From positions 124,001 through 188,000 of the forward strand of contig NZ_JAMQAW010000030.1 of the NCBI RefSeq assembly GCF_023701525.1: DNA of 64,000 bases. Reading direction: 5' to 3'. The notes beneath the pieces were generated by a model. It ran no database searches and was not told the DNA's origin. It saw nothing but the letters and a program-made list of their open reading frames with translations. Of the stretch, positions 1 to 9,252 are shown piece by piece (position 1 is the first letter of the stretch; each line of letters begins with the position of its first letter). The position numbers and the translations under genes are program-made. Source of the DNA: Streptomyces albipurpureus (lineage in GTDB: Bacteria; Actinomycetota; Actinomycetes; Streptomycetales; Streptomycetaceae).

Positions 1-428
1 AGGGAGTCCTCGGTCAGCAGCCGGTGCAGCAGCGGGAGGAATTCCTCGAACCGGTCGGCCCGTTCCCTTGGAGTCCAGGCCTGCTGCCCCAGCGCCGTGG
101 CGTCGAAGCCCTTCCCGCCCACGCCGATGCCCAGGGTGAACCGGCCACCGGAGATGTCGTCCAACGACATCAGTTCCTTGGCGAGGGTCACGGGGTGGCG
201 GAAGTTCGGCGAGGTCACCAGCGTGCCCAGACGTATCCGCCCGGTGGCGGCAGCAGCCGCGGTCAGCGTGGGCAGCGCGCCGTACCAGGGTCCGTCACGA
301 AACGTGCGCCACGACAGATGGTCGTAGGTGTACGCGGTGTGGAAGCCGAGCTGCTCGGCCCATAGCCACTCATCACGGCCACCGTCATGCCAGGGACGGA
401 TGGGGAGGATCACGGTGCTCAAACGCAT
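1..428 (-). CDS. LLM-class (luciferase-like) F420-dependent oxidoreductase, C-terminus cut by window edge
   Basis: The visible N-terminal ~142 residues begin MRLSTVILP and continue with AEQLGFHTAYTYDHLSW, a stretch ending in TGRIRLGTLVTSP, RHPVTLAKELMSLDDIS and GGRFTLGIGVGG. This is the classic order of the bacterial luciferase-like (LLM) TIM-barrel fold. Enzymes of this family in actinobacteria usually bind coenzyme F420 or FMN and carry out hydride transfer, but the substrate cannot be predicted from the fold. The reading frame is open to the first base of the window, so the remainder lies outside. The ATG at 426-428 is the first plausible start but has no obvious Shine-Dalgarno sequence. 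The ~650 bases upstream separate it from the divergently transcribed HAD gene. Confidence 0.85.
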   Translation of the reverse strand, partial: MRLSTVILPIRPWHDGGRDEWLWAEQLGFHTAYTYDHLSWRTFRDGPWYGALPTLTAAAAATGRIRLGTLVTSPNFRHPVTLAKELMSLDDISGGRFTLGIGVGGKGFDATALGQQAWTPRERADRFEEFLPLLHRLLTEDS

Positions 429-1075
429 GGTTCGAGCGTACGGGGACCACCACCTGGGTGGGTACCCCACCTTCTGAAGGTGCACACACCTGATCGGGCG
501 AGCCCGGGGCAGAGCCCGAGAAGCCTTCCGGTACCGCCTCGGCCTCCCGGCCACTGGGCCCAGTGGCCGGCCTTCGCACCGGCCCTCCGGCCACCGGCTA
601 CCGGCGCCGGGTCCACGACCCACCAGTCCACCGCTCCTCTGCGGAGCTTGGTCAGGGAGTGGGATCCAGAAGTTCCCAGGACTCGGAAGGCTGAAGGTCA
701 CCGGGGACAGGTGGTCAGCCCGACTTCCCGCTCCCGGGCGAACCGCGCGGTACGAGCCCACGGCGCATCGGCAAGGCGCCCACGGGAAGCGCGGCGGCCT
801 GCTTCCGGCACATTCGAGAGGACGGGCCACCGCGTGGCCAGCGGAGAGTGGAGCGCGACAAAACAGCGGCTATCCCTTATCGAACACCAGATGGCTAGCT
901 ATCCGCGTGTATCACCCATAAGCAACCATCGAGTGGCACCCCATCGACCTCCCGCGCCCCTCGTGCGCCCCTCTGCACTCGTCTGACCACCCCTTTAACT
1001 CTCCAACCCCTCAATCGCTCCCTCAAATGTGCGCCCTTCCGCACGCCCGTGCGAGTCATACGGGAGAATGGGGCA
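429..1075. other. Gene-free stretch between divergent genes, with a 24-bp perfect palindrome
   Basis: No reading frame here has recognisable protein character; the open frames on both strands are low-complexity and do not resemble a family. The stretch separates the divergent oxidoreductase (minus) and HAD phosphatase (plus). Its one clear structure is the palindrome at 547-570. The part from about 840 to 1048 is less GC-rich and probably holds the promoter of the HAD gene. Confidence 0.5.
547..570. repeat. 24-bp perfect palindrome with no loop
   Basis: The left arm CCGGCCACTGGG (547-558) is followed directly by its exact reverse complement (559-570). The lack of a spacer makes it a poor hairpin and more like a two-fold symmetric protein-binding site. 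It lies 119 bp upstream of the oxidoreductase start. The neighbouring sequence is also rich in CCGG words, so part of the symmetry could be compositional. Confidence 0.5.
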
Positions 1076-1942
1076 GTGACCTCAGCTACCGATACCCGTC
1101 AGCTGCCCGCAGCCGTCCGGCTGATCGCCACCGATCTGGACGGCACTCTGCTGCGCGATGACAAGACCGTCTCGGAGCGCACCATCGCCGCCCTCGCCGA
1201 TGCGGAAGAGGCCGGGATCGAGGTCTTCTTCGTCACTGGCCGACCCGCTCGCTGGATGGATGTCGTCAGCGAGCACGTCCACGGCCACGGCTTGGCGATC
1301 TGTGCCAATGGCGCAGCCGTGGTGGATCTGCGGGCAGGCGGCAAGCTGCTCGATGTCCGCCCGTTGGATCGGGCCGTCGCCCTCACCGTCGTCCAGGCGC
1401 TGCGCGCTGCCACCCCCGGGGTGACCTTCGCCATCGAGACCACCACCGGCTTCCACCATGAGCCGGACTATCCCCCGCCGTACTTCCTCGACCGTGCCTC
1501 CACAGTGGCCAGCGCCGAGGATCTGCTCCGCGAAGATGAGTCCGATCCCGCTTCCGCCGTCATCAAGCTGCTCGCACGCCACCGTGAGCTGGAGCCTGAC
1601 GCCTTCCTCACCCTGGCCCGTACCGCCGCCGGTGAGCTGGCATCGCTCACCCGCTCCAGCCCGTCCGCACTGCTGGAGGTCAGCGGTCTGGGTGTGAGCA
1701 AGGCCAGCACCCTGGCGCTGTGCTGCGCCGAGCGCGGCATTTCCGCCGATGAGGTCGTCGCGTTCGGCGATATGCCCAACGATGTGGACATGCTGAACTG
1801 GGCGGGCACCTCCTACGCCATGGGCAACGCCCATCCGGATGTGATCGCGGCGGCCTCCGGGCGGACCGCCGCCAACAACGAGGACGGGGTTGCGATCATC
1901 ATCGAGCAGATCCTGCGCGACCTCCATCTGCCCAAGGCCTGA
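1076..1942 (+). CDS. Cof-type HAD-superfamily phosphatase
   Basis: A 288-residue HAD hydrolase. Motif I is DLDGTLL (nucleophile Asp20 and acid/base Asp22 from the chosen start). Motif II is the FFVTGRP stretch, a Lys lies at SKASTL, and motif IV is GDMPNDVDML followed by AMGNAHPDV, all typical of the Cof/YbjI (IIB cap) branch that dephosphorylates sugar phosphates or nucleotides such as FMN or pyridoxal phosphate. The actual substrate cannot be read from sequence. The GTG at 1076 is preferred because GGGAG lies 9 bases upstream; an in-frame GTG at 1049 would add nine residues. Its 3' end converges on the M23 peptidase gene, with only 41 bases between the stop codons. Confidence 0.85.
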   Translation: MTSATDTRQLPAAVRLIATDLDGTLLRDDKTVSERTIAALADAEEAGIEVFFVTGRPARWMDVVSEHVHGHGLAICANGAAVVDLRAGGKLLDVRPLDRAVALTVVQALRAATPGVTFAIETTTGFHHEPDYPPPYFLDRASTVASAEDLLREDESDPASAVIKLLARHRELEPDAFLTLARTAAGELASLTRSSPSALLEVSGLGVSKASTLALCCAERGISADEVVAFGDMPNDVDMLNWAGTSYAMGNAHPDVIAAASGRTAANNEDGVAIIIEQILRDLHLPKA

Positions 1943-1983
1943 GGCAGCGCCCCCTCGATGTGCTCGCCTATGGCCGCGCAGGG

Positions 1984-3267
1984 CTAGGGGCTGCCCTGGG
2001 GCGCCACCCCAGCAGGTGCGGACGGGGCTGATGGGCTGGCCTTCAAGGCGTCTCGCATGGCATGGGCTCCCCCAGCGCCGGCTGGCCCCTTGCCGTCCGG
2101 TCGCGTCGGCTTGGCCGCTCCGGTGGGAGGCGCGGAGCCAACGGGACCGACCGGCTCGGCCCGAGGGGTGGCCTCGGCCCGAGGCGTGAGGTCGGCCGTG
2201 GGCGGCACCAGCTGCACGCCGTGTTCCCGTAGCCAACTGGCCGGATCGACGCTGGACCCGAGATAGGGCGTGAGCCGCACCTCGAAGTGCAGATGCGGCC
2301 CGGTCGAGTTTCCCGTCGTGCCCGCCAGGCCGATCCACTGACCCGCGACCACCCGCTCACCCTGGTCGACGGTGACCGATGCCAGATGCGCGTACTGGGT
2401 GTAGTAGCCGCCCGGATGCTGTACGACGATCTCGATCCCGAAGGCCCCGCCACAGGAAATCGACACCACCCGACCAGCACCCACCGAGCGGACCGGTTCA
2501 CCGATGTCCACGGCGAAGTCCTGACCGGTGTGACGGCTCGCCCAACGCTCCCCCGCGCTGGCAAAGCCCGCGGACAGTTCGTACCGTGCGACGGGAGCCA
2601 CCCAGGCGGCCCGCGCCGAGGCATCAACACGCCGATCGAGGCCTACCGCGCCCGGACAGGAGCCGGCGGCCACCCGGCGATCCGCCTCACCCTGGAGCGT
2701 CCATTGCGCTGTCTCCAACGAGGTCTCGATGCGCTGTTTCGCCGCGGCCAGCAGTGCCCGACGGCGTTCGAGATCGCGCCAGGCCGACTGGGCTCGCAGT
2801 TGGGCGGTGGAGAGCCGTCGTTCCGCCTGTCGGGCCTGTTCGAGGAGTCGGCTGACGACGTCCTCGGCCTGCCGCGCGTAGCGGCGGCCGCGCAGCAGTT
2901 CCTCGGGGTTCTCCGCCGCCAGTAGCCGGGCCAGATAGGCGAGCGGACCGCCCGTACGGTACTGGGCCCGGGCGACCGCCCCCATGGCGTCCCGGGTCGT
3001 GGTGAGTTCTTGCCGACGGTGATCGAGGCGGGCCTGAAGCCTGGCCGCGATCACCTGTTGGGCGTCGGCGGCACGCCGTCCTCGCTCATAGGCGGCGGTG
3101 GCCCGAGCGGCCTTCTCATACAGCCGTACCACCTGGGCACTGGCCGGGATCTCCGGACCGTCGGAGGCCGTGGCGGCCGACGGTGAGAGCACCACCAGCA
3201 GCAGCGCGCCCGCCACCACCGGCCCGATCGGTGACCGGCCGGCAATTCCTGAGCGTTTTCCGCACAT
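1984..3267 (-). CDS. Exported M23-family metallopeptidase with coiled-coil N-terminus
   Basis: From the ATG at 3265-3267 the protein is 427 residues and starts with a textbook signal peptide: basic MCGKRSGIAGRS, a hydrophobic VVAGALLLVVL core and a cleavage-like SAATA. Residues ~40-190 are Arg/Gln/Ala-rich and predicted coiled coil, as in EnvC/RipA-like proteins. The C-terminal half is a peptidase M23 (LytM) domain with the zinc ligands in HTGQDFAVD and HLHFEV, so both metal sites look intact and the enzyme should cut peptidoglycan cross-bridges or stems. A Pro/Ala-rich tail of ~70 residues follows. A GTG at 3327 would add 20 residues but would bury the signal peptide. It lies 150 bases downstream of the histidine kinase on the same strand and could be co-transcribed. 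Confidence 0.88.
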   Translation of the reverse strand: MCGKRSGIAGRSPIGPVVAGALLLVVLSPSAATASDGPEIPASAQVVRLYEKAARATAAYERGRRAADAQQVIAARLQARLDHRRQELTTTRDAMGAVARAQYRTGGPLAYLARLLAAENPEELLRGRRYARQAEDVVSRLLEQARQAERRLSTAQLRAQSAWRDLERRRALLAAAKQRIETSLETAQWTLQGEADRRVAAGSCPGAVGLDRRVDASARAAWVAPVARYELSAGFASAGERWASRHTGQDFAVDIGEPVRSVGAGRVVSISCGGAFGIEIVVQHPGGYYTQYAHLASVTVDQGERVVAGQWIGLAGTTGNSTGPHLHFEVRLTPYLGSSVDPASWLREHGVQLVPPTADLTPRAEATPRAEPVGPVGSAPPTGAAKPTRPDGKGPAGAGGAHAMRDALKASPSAPSAPAGVAPQGSP

Positions 3268-3417
3268 GCCGGGATCGTCACCCGGTTCGGACGGGAATCC
3301 TGGTACCTGCCCGTGTCGTACCGCCACCTGGACCAGCGGCCACCGTCAGCCCTCCGAGACGGAGCCGACGGGTGGCGCAGTGCGTTTATGCAGCAGTGCG
3401 TTCATGCCGGGGGTTCC

Positions 3418-5130
3418 TCACAGGGGAGCTTCCCACCGTACGGTCGTCCCCTGCCCGTCCTCCCCGATGCCCGGCTCGCAGATGCTCATGCCGCCGAGCG
3501 ATTCGGCCCGCCGCGCCAGATTCCGCAGTCCGCTGCGGCGCCCGCCGGAGGGGATGCCCACCCCGTCGTCGGCGACGGTGAGCCGTACCCCGTCCCTGCC
3601 GTCGGGCAGTTTGACGGTGGCGTCGACGACCACGTCGATATGGGACGCCTGGGCATGGCGGAAGGCGTTGGAGAGGGCTTCGCGCAGCGCCGCGATCAGG
3701 TTCTTGCCGGTGAGCTCGCTGACGACGGTGTCCACCGGCCCGTGGAAGCGATGCCCCGGCTTGAAACCGAGCGGGACGGCCGCCATGTTGATCTCCCGCA
3801 GTACCCGGGTCCGCAGCCCTGAGGGGGCCTCGGCCGGACCCTGTTGAAGCGCGAAGATGGCGGTACGGATCTCCTGGATGGTCACATCGAGTTCATCGAC
3901 CGCCTTGCCGACCCCGTCCTGGACCGCGGGCACCTCAGACCGGCGCTGTGCGCCCTCCAACATCATCCCGGTGGCGAACAGCCGCTGAATCACCAGATCG
4001 TGCAGATCGCGGGCGATCCGGTCCCGGTCCTCGTAGACCGCTAGCCGCTCCCGGTCCCGCTGGGCCTCCGCCATGATCAGCGCCAGGGCGGCCTGAGCGG
4101 CGAACTGCGTGGCCAGGGTCCGCTCGGCCTCGCTGAACTGACGTGCGCCCCGTGCCCGTGGAGTGGCGAGCGCCCCCAGCACTCGTCCACCGCTCTGCAG
4201 GGGCAGCATCATGCTGGGCCCATAACGTGCGGCCAGTCTGGTGATCACCCGAGGATCGGTGGCCGCGTCCGCCATGAAGACCGCCTCTCCGGCGAGCAGC
4301 TTGGCGACCACGGGACTCTCCACGGGTACGACCGCACCCAGCGAGTTGACCGACTGGGCCGAGGAGACGGCGACGATCTCCAGGCCGCCCTCCGCGGCTG
4401 GCAGCATCACGATCCCGGCAGCCGCGTCGGCGAGCCTGCGGGCCTGTTCGGCCACGACGGTGAGGGCGTCATCGGCGTCACCGCCGGAGAGCAGTGCGGT
4501 GGTGACGGCGACCGAGCCATCGATCCACCGTTCACGCTGGCGGGCCGCCTCGTAGAGCCGGGCATTGCCGATGGCGATCCCGGCCTCGGTGGCCAGCACG
4601 CGCACCATATGGAGGTCGTAGTCATTGAACTCGGCGCCGTCGTTCTTCTCCGTGAGATAGAGGTTGCCGAAGATTTCCCCCTGAACCCGGATGGGCACTC
4701 CGAGGAAGGTCCGCATCGGGGGATGACCGGCCGGGAATCCGGCGAACCTCGGGTCAGAGGAGAGATCGGCGAGTTTGACGGGGGCTGGATCATGGATGAG
4801 CGCTCCGAGCAGTCCACGGTGGCCGTCAGGGCGATGGCCGATCCGCTCGGCCACGGTGTCGCCGACGCCATAGGTCACAAAGTCGGAGAGGCCCATGCCT
4901 TCCTCGTCCACAACTCCGATGGCGGCGTAGCGCGCATTCGCCAGTTCGGCTGCGGTCTCGCAGATCCGGTCGAGCGTGGAGTGCAGTTCCAGACCGGTAC
5001 CGACCGAGCGCATGGCTTCCAGTAGCTGGGGGACCCGGGCGGTCAACTCGGTTGATAGCCCCTGAAGGCTGCGAGTGGCCCGTGTTGCGGCTTCGAGCGG
5101 GTCCTTGGAATCCTCAGGGTCCACGTTCAT
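3418..5130 (-). CDS. DevS/DosT-like sensor histidine kinase with two GAF domains
   Basis: A 570-residue cytosolic kinase. GAF-A covers ~50-190 and carries HPPMRTFLGVPIRV then FGNLYLTEK, the DevS/DosS hallmark; His136 of HPPM sits where, from memory, the mycobacterial proteins have their proximal haem histidine. GAF-B covers ~200-350. A HisKA_3 dimerisation block follows, DRIARDLHD with the phospho-acceptor near residue 377, then an HATPase with the ALREALSNAFRHAQA N-box and VADDGVGIP G1 box. This is the NarL-partner class of kinase, probably sensing O2, NO or CO if haem is bound. No response regulator gene lies beside it. The ATG at 5128-5130 is chosen because homology begins soon after it; an upstream extension to 5283 is Arg/Pro-rich and has no family match. 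Confidence 0.87.
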   Translation of the reverse strand: MNVDPEDSKDPLEAATRATRSLQGLSTELTARVPQLLEAMRSVGTGLELHSTLDRICETAAELANARYAAIGVVDEEGMGLSDFVTYGVGDTVAERIGHRPDGHRGLLGALIHDPAPVKLADLSSDPRFAGFPAGHPPMRTFLGVPIRVQGEIFGNLYLTEKNDGAEFNDYDLHMVRVLATEAGIAIGNARLYEAARQRERWIDGSVAVTTALLSGGDADDALTVVAEQARRLADAAAGIVMLPAAEGGLEIVAVSSAQSVNSLGAVVPVESPVVAKLLAGEAVFMADAATDPRVITRLAARYGPSMMLPLQSGGRVLGALATPRARGARQFSEAERTLATQFAAQAALALIMAEAQRDRERLAVYEDRDRIARDLHDLVIQRLFATGMMLEGAQRRSEVPAVQDGVGKAVDELDVTIQEIRTAIFALQQGPAEAPSGLRTRVLREINMAAVPLGFKPGHRFHGPVDTVVSELTGKNLIAALREALSNAFRHAQASHIDVVVDATVKLPDGRDGVRLTVADDGVGIPSGGRRSGLRNLARRAESLGGMSICEPGIGEDGQGTTVRWEAPL

Positions 5131-5493
5131 ACCCTTGAGACTAGTAATTCCTATTTCGTGAGGAAAGTTAGCTGGGCGGGAGGCAGGTTCCCAAGGGAGC
5201 CTGAGCGGGCCCCTGACCTGCTCAGACGAGCGGCCCCGGCACCGTTTCACCGGGCGCCGCCTGATCCGTCCGATCCCGTTCATCCCCCCTGATCCATCCG
5301 ACCCCGTTCATCCAGGGCGGCGCTTCGGCAGCCGTGTCATCGACACCGTCGGCTGCCTCACCGGAGTCGAGCCGCTCGGTCTACTCCCCACCCGCGCTCC
5401 CCACTCACCGTGGGCTCTACCGAGTTCGGTCGGCTCCGGCAGTTCCCTCCCGCGGAGCTGCGCCCCGAAGCACTCCTCATCTCGGCAAAGGGA
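5131..5493. other. Gene-free stretch upstream of the histidine kinase, with a 25-bp direct repeat
   Basis: It contains the presumed promoter of the kinase gene and the 3' flank of cydDC. The only structure I see is a degenerate direct repeat of 25 bp at 5261-5285 and 5289-5313, differing at two positions. The open frames across it have no recognisable protein character. Confidence 0.45.
5261..5313. repeat. Two-copy 25-bp direct repeat (28-bp period)
   Basis: Copies at 5261-5285 and 5289-5313 both begin CTGATCC and end CCCGTTCATCC, with two differences between them. They lie ~130 bp upstream of the histidine kinase start. They could be a duplicated regulator site or simple slippage. Confidence 0.45.
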
Positions 5494-8400
5494 TCATCCG
5501 GCGGCCATCGCCAGCCGCGCCCCCAGCTGATCCCCGGCTCGCTCCCGCTCCCACATCCGTCGCAACGGCCCCTCCACGGAGATCAGATCCGCGTAGGTGC
5601 CGCGCTGAACCGCCCGTCCGTCCTCCAGGACGATGATCTCGTCGATCTCCGTGAGCCCATGGAGCCTATGGGTGATCAACACGGTTGCCGCCCCGCGCGC
5701 CGTCCGTCCAGCGGTTGCCGCCAGGAGATCGGCGGTGAGGGCATCCGCGGTCTCCAGGTCGAGGTGTTCGGCCGGCTCGTCGAGCACCAGCACGGGGAAG
5801 CCCGCCAGCAGCGCCCTGGCCAGCGCCAGTCGCTGCCGCTGCCCACCGGAGAGCTGTGCTCCATGCTCCCCCACGAGGGTGTCGAGGCCATGGGGCAGCG
5901 CATCCACCCACTCCAGCAGCCGAGCTTGCGCGAGTGCCTGGCGCAGTTCCCCATCGGTCGCATCGGTACGGGCGAGCTTGAGGTTCTCCCGTACGGAACT
6001 GTCGAAGAGATGGGCGTCCTGCGCGCACAGCCCCACGAACCGGCGAACGTCGTCCCCGTCCAGGGTCTTGGCCGCGACACCACCGAGGCTGTACGTCCCC
6101 TCCCGGGCGTCCAGGAACCGAAGCAGCACCTGGGCCAGGGTGGTCTTCCCCGAGCCCGAAGGGCCGACGACGGCGATCCGCTTACCGGCGGTGAGGGTCA
6201 GGTCGAGACCGTCGAGCGCGTCCCGATCCCCTTCCGCGTACCGCGCCCGCAGCCCCCTCACCTCAAGAGGGAAGGCCGTCGCTGGACTCGCCGCGGGTGA
6301 GGTCGGCTCCACCACGGGTTCGGGCGCGTCCAGGACCTCATAGACCCGTTCGGCGCTGCGCTTGACGCGCTGGCGGTACTGCACCGCCAGGGGCAGCCCG
6401 GTCACCGCTTCAAAAGCGGCGAGGGAGGTGAGGACGACGACCGCGAGGGCCACCCCTGAGAGGCTGCCGTCGCCGACCGCCCGCACCCCGGCCATGGCGG
6501 CGAGCACCACGGTCAGCCCGCAGGCGAGCGTGGAGAGCCCGCCGCCGACAGCTGTCGCGGCCGCGCCGCGTGAGGCAATCCGCGTGAGCGTGCGATCAGC
6601 GTCCTTGACCCCCTCCAGCCTGGCGTCCAACGCACCGGCCACGGTCAGTTCAGCCGTGCCGCGCAGCAGATCGACAACCCGGGTGGCGAGCACCCCGCGG
6701 ACCGGGGCGAGCTGGCGCTCGGCTCGGCGCGCGATCGTTCCGCTGATGAGGGGTACGCCCACACCCGCGAGGAGAAGGCCAGCGGCGAGGGCCGCGCCGG
6801 CTTCGGGTACCAGCCAGGCGGTGAACCCCACCGATCCCACGCAGACGACGAGGGCCGACCCCACGGGCAGCAGCCAGCGGAGCCAGTAGTCCTGGAGCGC
6901 ATCGACATCGGTGACCAGTCGGGACAGCAGATCGCCGCGCCGGCTCTGCCGTAGCCCGGCCGGTGCGATCCGCTCCAGCCGTCGGTAGACGGCGATCCGC
7001 ACTTCGGCGAGCATGCGCAGGACGGCGTCATGGGAGACAAGCCGCTCGGCATAGCGGAAGACGGCCCGGCCGATGCCAAAGGCCCGGGTCGCGGTGACGG
7101 CCATCATCAGATAGAGAACGGGAGGCTGTTCGGAGGCGCGTGAGATGAGCCATCCGGATACGGCCATCAGTCCCACGGCGGAGCCCAGGGCGAGGCTGCC
7201 GAGCAGCAGTGCCAGCCCGAACCGCCCCCGTTGGCGCCCAGCGGCCTGGCGCACTCGGGTGAGTACGGAAACCCCGGGGCCGGCGCTCTGGGCGAGCCGG
7301 TAGCCGTCATCGGCCGCGGATGCGCCGAGCGCCTCCCAGTCGGTCACCCCCACGACGTCGCGGCCACCGGGGAGCGGTTCACCAGCGGCATTCGCCGACA
7401 CCATTGCGGCAGCGGGCACGCTGATCGGTTCGCTGATCGGTTCGGTACCGCGGGAGAGAGTGACCACTCGATCCGCGACGGCGAGCAGCGCCGGCCGGTG
7501 CACCACCAGCAGGACGGTTCGACCGGCCGCCAGTCTGCGGACCGCGTCGACGACGCCGGCTTCGGTCTCTCCGTCGAGCGCCGCGGTCGGCTCGTCGAGG
7601 AGCAGAAGCGGCCGGTCCGCGAGAAAGGCCCTGGCCAGCGCCAACCGCTGGCGCTGGCCTGCGGACAGCCCTGCTCCATCCTCGCCCAGTGCTGTCTCGA
7701 CGCCCTGGGGGAGAGCGGCCACAAAGTCCGCCGCGCCCGCTTGCCTCAGCGCATCCCGCACGGCCTGGTCATCGGCTTCCGGACGAGCAAGTCTTACGTT
7801 CTCGGCGATCGTCCCGGCGAACAGATAGGGGCGTTGCGGCACCCAGGCGATCTGCTCCCGCCAGCGGTCGAGATCACAATCCTTGATATCGGTGCCATCG
7901 ATCCGCATCCGGCCCTCGGTGGGCGCCGCAAAGCCGAGTACCACATCGAGCAGGGTGGACTTTCCGATGCCACTCGGTCCGACGATGGCGACGGTCTCAC
8001 CCGGTTCCACTCTGAGCGAGGCCAAGTCCAGTGACGGCTCGGCCCGCCCTGGATGGCGCACGGTGACCGCGTCCAGCTCCAGTCGCGGTACGGGTTCCCA
8101 TCGTTGGGCCGGTTCGTCCGCATCACCTCGGCTGACTGCGTCCGCGGCCACCGAAGTGCCGTACCCGATGCCTGGTCCGTTGGCTGGGCCACTGCCGGTC
8201 TGCGGATTCGCTTCGGTGCCGGCACCGCTACGCGAGGACCGCACGGGCACCTTGGTCGTACCGGCCGCACCGTTGGATGGGGGGTCTGCCTCCAGGATCT
8301 GGAAGATCTCCTCCGCTGCCGACAGCCCTTCGGCGGCGGCGTGATACTGCGTGCCCACCATGCGGATCGGCAGATATGCCTCGGGTGCCAGTACCAGGAT

Positions 8401-9246
8401 GACCAATCCGGTGTAGAGGTCCATATCCCCATGGACCAGGCGCATACCGATGGTGACGGCCACCAGCGCCACGGAGAGGGTGGCGAGCAGTTCCAGGGCG
8501 AAGGACGAGATAAAGGCGATCCGCAGGGTCCGCACGGTCGCCTGGCGGTATTCGGAGGTGATCGACCGAATGGACTCGGCCTGCGCCTTGGCCCGACCGA
8601 AGACCTTGAGGGTCGGCAGTCCGGCGACCACATCGAGGAAGTGCCCCGACAGGCGCGACAGCAGCAGCCACTGACGATCCATTCGCGTCTGGGTCGCCAT
8701 CCCGATCAGCACCATAAAGATCGGGATCAGTGGGAGGGTCACCACGATGATGGCCGCGGAAACCCAGTCCTCGGTGACGATCCGCGCCAGCACCGCCAGC
8801 GGGACGACTACGGCAAGGCCCAGCTGGGGCAGATAGCGGGAGAAGTAGTCGTCCAGTGCGTCAACACCACGGGTGGCGAGCGCAGCCAGCGATCCGGTGC
8901 GCTGCCGACCGAGCCAACCCGGGCCCAGTTCAGCGGCCCGGGCCAGCAATCGGCCCCGTAGCTCCGACTTGACTGCCGCGCTGGCCCGGTGTGCGGCGAG
9001 TTCGGTCAGCCAGGAGACGGCCGCCCGTCCGACCGCGACCGCGGCCAGCAGCGCCAGCGGGGTCGCCAGACCGGAGACCGAGAGGCCCTGTTCAAAGGCT
9101 CCGACCACCACTTCGGCGATGAGCATCGCCTGGGCGACGACCAGGGCCGCCCCAACGAGCCCCAGCAGTACTACTGCCAGGAGAAAGAACCTGGTGGCAC
9201 GCGCGTAGCGGAGCAGACGCGGATCGATCGGTTTCACGTGAAACAT
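5494..9246 (-). CDS. cydDC: CydD-CydC fusion: thiol/haem ABC exporter for cytochrome bd assembly
   Basis: A single 1250-residue chain contains two complete ABC half-transporters. The first (CydD-like) has six-helix membrane character over ~15-310 and an ATPase with Walker A GPSGIGKST near residue 423, signature LSAGQRQR and Walker B LLLLDEP. A ~60-residue Ser/Gly-rich insert precedes this ATPase. The second half (CydC-like) has its membrane domain at ~680-960 and an ATPase with GPSGSGKTT near 1030, LSGGQRQR and LVLDEPAEHLD. In E. coli CydD and CydC are separate subunits exporting glutathione/cysteine and needed to assemble cytochrome bd; fusion is usual in Streptomyces. The start ATG is only six bases after the cydB stop, so the two are translationally coupled. 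Codons 1-5 (MFHVK) are encoded by a perfect parS palindrome. Confidence 0.93.
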   Translation of the reverse strand: MFHVKPIDPRLLRYARATRFFLLAVVLLGLVGAALVVAQAMLIAEVVVGAFEQGLSVSGLATPLALLAAVAVGRAAVSWLTELAAHRASAAVKSELRGRLLARAAELGPGWLGRQRTGSLAALATRGVDALDDYFSRYLPQLGLAVVVPLAVLARIVTEDWVSAAIIVVTLPLIPIFMVLIGMATQTRMDRQWLLLSRLSGHFLDVVAGLPTLKVFGRAKAQAESIRSITSEYRQATVRTLRIAFISSFALELLATLSVALVAVTIGMRLVHGDMDLYTGLVILVLAPEAYLPIRMVGTQYHAAAEGLSAAEEIFQILEADPPSNGAAGTTKVPVRSSRSGAGTEANPQTGSGPANGPGIGYGTSVAADAVSRGDADEPAQRWEPVPRLELDAVTVRHPGRAEPSLDLASLRVEPGETVAIVGPSGIGKSTLLDVVLGFAAPTEGRMRIDGTDIKDCDLDRWREQIAWVPQRPYLFAGTIAENVRLARPEADDQAVRDALRQAGAADFVAALPQGVETALGEDGAGLSAGQRQRLALARAFLADRPLLLLDEPTAALDGETEAGVVDAVRRLAAGRTVLLVVHRPALLAVADRVVTLSRGTEPISEPISVPAAAMVSANAAGEPLPGGRDVVGVTDWEALGASAADDGYRLAQSAGPGVSVLTRVRQAAGRQRGRFGLALLLGSLALGSAVGLMAVSGWLISRASEQPPVLYLMMAVTATRAFGIGRAVFRYAERLVSHDAVLRMLAEVRIAVYRRLERIAPAGLRQSRRGDLLSRLVTDVDALQDYWLRWLLPVGSALVVCVGSVGFTAWLVPEAGAALAAGLLLAGVGVPLISGTIARRAERQLAPVRGVLATRVVDLLRGTAELTVAGALDARLEGVKDADRTLTRIASRGAAATAVGGGLSTLACGLTVVLAAMAGVRAVGDGSLSGVALAVVVLTSLAAFEAVTGLPLAVQYRQRVKRSAERVYEVLDAPEPVVEPTSPAASPATAFPLEVRGLRARYAEGDRDALDGLDLTLTAGKRIAVVGPSGSGKTTLAQVLLRFLDAREGTYSLGGVAAKTLDGDDVRRFVGLCAQDAHLFDSSVRENLKLARTDATDGELRQALAQARLLEWVDALPHGLDTLVGEHGAQLSGGQRQRLALARALLAGFPVLVLDEPAEHLDLETADALTADLLAATAGRTARGAATVLITHRLHGLTEIDEIIVLEDGRAVQRGTYADLISVEGPLRRMWERERAGDQLGARLAMAAG
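9231..9244. promoter_or_regulatory. parS site overlapping the cydDC start
   Basis: Perfect GTTTCACGTGAAAC, the core of the Streptomyces ParB-binding consensus. Symmetry stops at the 14-bp core. It is read in frame as the first codons of cydDC. Confidence 0.88.
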
Positions 9247-9252
9247 CCCCCA

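Noticed and set aside
387..986. 199-residue plus-strand frame between the oxidoreductase and HAD genes
   Set aside because: Low-complexity, overlaps the oxidoreductase start in antisense and lacks a plausible start signal.
5410..6300. 296-residue plus-strand frame opposite cydDC, and similar frames up to 9999
   Set aside because: Shadow frames of cydDC and cydB, with Gln/Arg/Gly-rich antisense composition.
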